In this document: one piece after another, positions 6,335 through 9,604 of the stretch | Position numbering within the stretch: position 1 is the stretch's first letter | Layout of the letters: each line of letters begins with the position of its first letter | Source: JBFHNV01 sp965365655 | GTDB taxonomy: Bacteria; Pseudomonadota; Gammaproteobacteria; HK1 | Direction: 5' to 3' | DNA length: 9,604 bases | Assembly: GCA_965365655.1 (NCBI GenBank) | Contig: CBDUCN010000208.1 | Coordinates: 1 to 9,604 of the forward strand | Translations under genes and position numbers: made by a program | Notes under the pieces: model-generated | The model's database searches: none | The model's input: only the letters and a program-made list of their open reading frames with translations | What the model was told of the DNA's origin: nothing

Positions 6335-8020
6335 ATGCACGACCTGCTGATCCGCAATGCGCTGCTCGTGGACGGCACCGGGGCCCCCGCCCGCCACGGC
6401 GCGCTCGCGGTGGCCGGCGGGCGCATCGTCGCGGTCGGTGCGGACGCGGGCGGCTCCGCGCGCCGGACCCTGGATGCCGGCGGCCTCGCGCTCGCGCCGG
6501 GCATCATCGACACCCACACCCACTACGACGCCCAGATCACCTGGGATCCGCTGGCCGATCCGTCGCCCGCGATGGGCGTGACCAGCGTGCTGATCGGCAA
6601 CTGCGGCTTCACCATCGCGCCGTGCCGCCCGGCCGACCGCGACCTCACGATGCGCAACCTCGTGAAGGTGGAGGGCATGTCGCTGGACGCGATGCAGGCC
6701 GGCATCCGGTGGGAGTTCGAGACCTTCCCCGAGTACCTGGACATGCTGCAGGCGCGCGGCCTGGGGCTCAACGTGGCGGCGTTCTGCGGCCATTCCTCGG
6801 TGCGCACCTTCGTGATGGGCGAGGACGCGCGGACCCGCGCCGCCCGCGACGACGAGGTCGCGCGCATGCGCGCGCTGGTGCGCGACGCGATGGCCGCCGG
6901 CGCGGTGGGCTTCGCGACCTCCACCTCGCCGTCGCACAACGGCGACGGCGGCCACCCGATGCCGTCGCGGCTCGCGGACGAGGGCGAGCTGCGCGCGCTG
7001 GCCGGCGCGCTGGGCGACGCCGGGCGCGGGGTGTTCATGCTCACCAAGGGCGGCGACACCGGCGTGCCGTTCCTCGAGAGCCTGGCCGCCGAGACCGGGC
7101 GCCCGGTGATGATCGCGGCGCTGCTGCACAACTCCACCCGCCCGCAGGCGGTGTTCGACGACCTGGACGCGATCGCCGCCGCGAACGGCCGCGGTCGCGA
7201 GCTCTACGGGCAGGTGTCGTGCTGCCCGCTCACGATGGACTTCACGGTGCGCAACCCGTACCCGCTGGAGGGCATCGCCGGCTGGCAGCCGGCGCTCACC
7301 GCGTCGGCGCGGGCGCTGCCGGGAGTGCTCGCGGACCCCGCGTTCCGCGCCCGGGTGAAGCAGGACCTGGAGACGCCGCTGGCCGTGCGGCTGTTCAACG
7401 GCGAGTGGGACAAGCTCACGGTGGTGGAGACGGTGCGCGAGCACAACCGCGCGCTGGAGGGCCGCAGCCTCGCCGCGATCGCGGCCGAGCGCGGCGCGCA
7501 CCCGCTGGACGCGCTGCTGGACCTCGCGCTCGCGGAGGACCTGGACACGCGCTTCACCGCGGTGCTGCTGAACTCCGACGAGGACGCCGTCGCGCGCCTG
7601 CTCACCCACCCGCACAGCGCGATCGCGCTGTCCGACGCCGGCGCCCACCTCACGTTCTTCTGTGACGCGGGCTTCGGGCTCAGGCTGCTGGGGCACTGGG
7701 TGCGCGAGCGCGGCGCGCTGACCCTGGAGCAGGCGGTGTGGCGCCTCAGCGGCCAGCCGGCGGCCATCTTCCGCATCCCGGGGCGCGGCCGCCTGGCGCC
7801 GGGCTGCCACGCCGACCTGCTGCTGTTCGACCCCGCGCGCGTGGGCCGCGGGGCCGCGCGGCGCGTGTTCGACCTGCCGGCCGGCGCGCCGCGCCTGGTC
7901 ACGCCCGCCGAGGGCGTGCACGGGGTGTGGGTGAACGGCGAGCGCGTGGCCGACGACGGTGGCATCGTGCTCGAGGATGGGGCGCGCCCTGGCCGCCTGC
8001 TGCGCGAGTTCGGCGCCTGA
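6335..8020 (+). CDS. Amidohydrolase, N-acyl-D-amino-acid deacylase (D-aminoacylase) family
   Basis: The product is 561 residues, a full-length member of the amidohydrolase superfamily with the split beta-sandwich ends (residues 1-55 and about 480-561) around a TIM barrel. Metal-site residues visible are HTHYD (H61, H63) after the first strand, Cys90 in GNCGF, as in D-aminoacylases where this Cys replaces the bridging lysine, His265 in LLHNS, and the catalytic Asp434 in SDAGAH. Where classical D-aminoacylases have another metal-binding His, this protein reads LTKGGD (around 236-241, Lys238), so its metal site may differ. The expected reaction is hydrolysis of an amide bond in an N-acylated D-amino acid or a similar compound in the cytoplasm; the substrate is not readable. 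The ATG has a strong GGAGG 5 bases upstream, so the longer open frame reaching back to 5912 is not coding. It is read towards gcvH, 123 bases away, and might be transcribed into it. Confidence 0.88.
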   Translation: MHDLLIRNALLVDGTGAPARHGALAVAGGRIVAVGADAGGSARRTLDAGGLALAPGIIDTHTHYDAQITWDPLADPSPAMGVTSVLIGNCGFTIAPCRPADRDLTMRNLVKVEGMSLDAMQAGIRWEFETFPEYLDMLQARGLGLNVAAFCGHSSVRTFVMGEDARTRAARDDEVARMRALVRDAMAAGAVGFATSTSPSHNGDGGHPMPSRLADEGELRALAGALGDAGRGVFMLTKGGDTGVPFLESLAAETGRPVMIAALLHNSTRPQAVFDDLDAIAAANGRGRELYGQVSCCPLTMDFTVRNPYPLEGIAGWQPALTASARALPGVLADPAFRARVKQDLETPLAVRLFNGEWDKLTVVETVREHNRALEGRSLAAIAAERGAHPLDALLDLALAEDLDTRFTAVLLNSDEDAVARLLTHPHSAIALSDAGAHLTFFCDAGFGLRLLGHWVRERGALTLEQAVWRLSGQPAAIFRIPGRGRLAPGCHADLLLFDPARVGRGAARRVFDLPAGAPRLVTPAEGVHGVWVNGERVADDGGIVLEDGARPGRLLREFGA

Positions 8021-8052
8021 CGATCCCGGGCCGCAGCACGGGGCGCGGCGCG

Positions 8053-8059
8053 TTACCAT
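8053..8059 (+). promoter_or_regulatory. Possible -10 box (TTACCAT) for gcvH-gcvP
   Basis: TACCAT (8054-8059) stands out in the GC-rich 123-base gap before gcvH and lies 84 bases before its ATG. No TTGACA-like -35 is seen at the right distance. A glycine riboswitch, common before gcv genes in other bacteria, is not recognisable in this gap. Confidence 0.3.
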
Positions 8060-8143
8060 CGGCCCCCGGGGGCGGAGTCCACGGCGCGCGGTCGACGCGG
8101 GCCGGCCGCGAATATCCGGTTCGTGACAGCGTGGAGACAGCAC

Positions 8144-8521
8144 ATGAGCGGTATCAAGTTCACCGAGGACCACGAGTGGATCCGGCTCGAGGGCGGCACG
8201 GCGGTGGTCGGCATCACCGACTACGCCCAGGACCAGCTCGGCGAGATCGTGTTCGTGGAGCTGCCCGAGGTGGGCGCCGAGCTGGAGCAGGGCCAGGAGT
8301 GCGCGGTGATCGAGTCCGTGAAGGCGGCCGGCGAGCTGAAGGCCCCGGCCAGCGGCACGGTCACCGAGGTCAACGAGGTGCTGGCCGACGAGCCCGAGCG
8401 CGTGAACAACGACGCGATGGGCGACGGCTGGTTCCTGCGCCTGAGCGGGGTCGACGAGTCGGACCTGGGCGGGCTGATGGACGAGGACGCCTACAAGGCC
8501 TACGTCGAGACCCTGGGCTGA
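8144..8521 (+). CDS. gcvH: Glycine cleavage system H protein
   Basis: This encodes the 125-residue lipoyl carrier of the glycine cleavage complex. It shuttles the aminomethyl group from GcvP to GcvT and is then reoxidised by dihydrolipoamide dehydrogenase. The sequence is colinear with the family: FTEDHEW near the N-terminus (6-12), VGITDYAQDQLG (22-33), FVELPEVG (37-44), and the lipoylation motif ESVKA with Lys60, followed by APASGTV and a VNNDA..GDGW segment. Length and motifs are standard, so it should be functional. I chose ATG 8144 because GGAG at 8133-8136 lies 7 bases upstream; a GTG at 8123 would add seven non-conserved residues. gcvP follows 85 bases downstream, forming an apparent operon. 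gcvT, often the gene before gcvH, is replaced here by the amidohydrolase. Confidence 0.98.
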   Translation: MSGIKFTEDHEWIRLEGGTAVVGITDYAQDQLGEIVFVELPEVGAELEQGQECAVIESVKAAGELKAPASGTVTEVNEVLADEPERVNNDAMGDGWFLRLSGVDESDLGGLMDEDAYKAYVETLG

Positions 8522-8554
8522 GCGTGCGGCGCGCACGGCGTTCCGTGCGCACGC
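8522..8554 (+). repeat. GC-rich hairpin between gcvH and gcvP
   Basis: Directly after the gcvH stop, GCGCACGG (8531-8538) pairs perfectly with CCGTGCGC (8543-8550) around a CGTT loop. An outer GCGT/ACGC pairing (8522-8525 with 8551-8554) could extend it across a bulge. A competing 5-bp hairpin, GTGCG (8524-8528) with CGCAC (8532-8536), uses part of the same arm. No T-run follows, so it is not a canonical terminator; it could protect the gcvH message or reduce read-through into gcvP. Confidence 0.45.
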
Positions 8555-8606
8555 GGTTCCACGCCCGCGCAGTCCCCCCGCCACCCGCAGCACACACGAG
8601 CCGAGC

Positions 8607-9604
<998 letters not shown>

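Noticed and set aside
8060..8076. CCCCCGGGGG palindrome as a terminator or operator
   Set aside because: Perfectly self-complementary with no room for a loop and no T-run; a simple GC run is the easier explanation.
8021..8143. Glycine riboswitch before gcvH
   Set aside because: No sequence resembling the conserved aptamer core was seen; the gap is short and GC-rich. A covariance search would settle it.

Overview
This is an ordinary-looking, very GC-rich bacterial chromosomal segment (G+C clearly above 70% by eye, third codon positions almost all G or C). It suggests a high-GC proteobacterium, most likely a gammaproteobacterium, because the GcvH and GcvP proteins closely follow the proteobacterial glycine-cleavage pattern and GcvP is of the long single-chain type. 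The assignment rests on protein flavour only; no rRNA or other marker is present.

Layout: 1-272 is a leader region without a convincing gene. An MFS transporter of monocarboxylate/oxalate-formate antiporter type follows (273-1493, +). Next comes a likely two-gene operon: a large phospholipase D-like protein fused to a C-terminal membrane VTT (DedA/TVP38) domain (1602-3752, +) and an endonuclease/exonuclease/phosphatase (EEP) family hydrolase (about 3742-4473, +). The EEP start overlaps the PLD stop and seems to need a CTG start codon. Convergent to this, with a 16-base tail-to-tail overlap, is a tetratricopeptide-repeat protein ending in a 2-oxoglutarate/Fe(II) dioxygenase domain (4458-6245, -). 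It is divergent from an N-acyl-D-amino-acid deacylase-type amidohydrolase (6335-8020, +). The window ends with glycine cleavage genes: gcvH complete (8144-8521, +) and the first third of gcvP (8607 to the window edge, +).

How the genes work together: gcvH and gcvP encode two of the partners that oxidise glycine to CO2, ammonia and methylene-tetrahydrofolate; gcvT is not next to them. The PLD-VTT and EEP genes are probably co-expressed and plausibly act on phosphodiester substrates at the inner membrane, perhaps phospholipids. The MFS transporter, TPR-dioxygenase and amidohydrolase have recognisable folds but no substrate that can be named from sequence. The only candidate promoters are weak TAnnnT boxes standing out from the GC background upstream of four of the plus-strand transcription units.

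No mobile element, CRISPR array, tRNA, rRNA, clear riboswitch or canonical intrinsic terminator was seen. I found no convincing evidence of a wholly new system. The points most worth a second look are the CTG-started EEP gene coupled to the PLD-VTT gene, the TPR-dioxygenase fusion, the altered metal site of the amidohydrolase, and a small ORF whose stop overlaps the PLD start.
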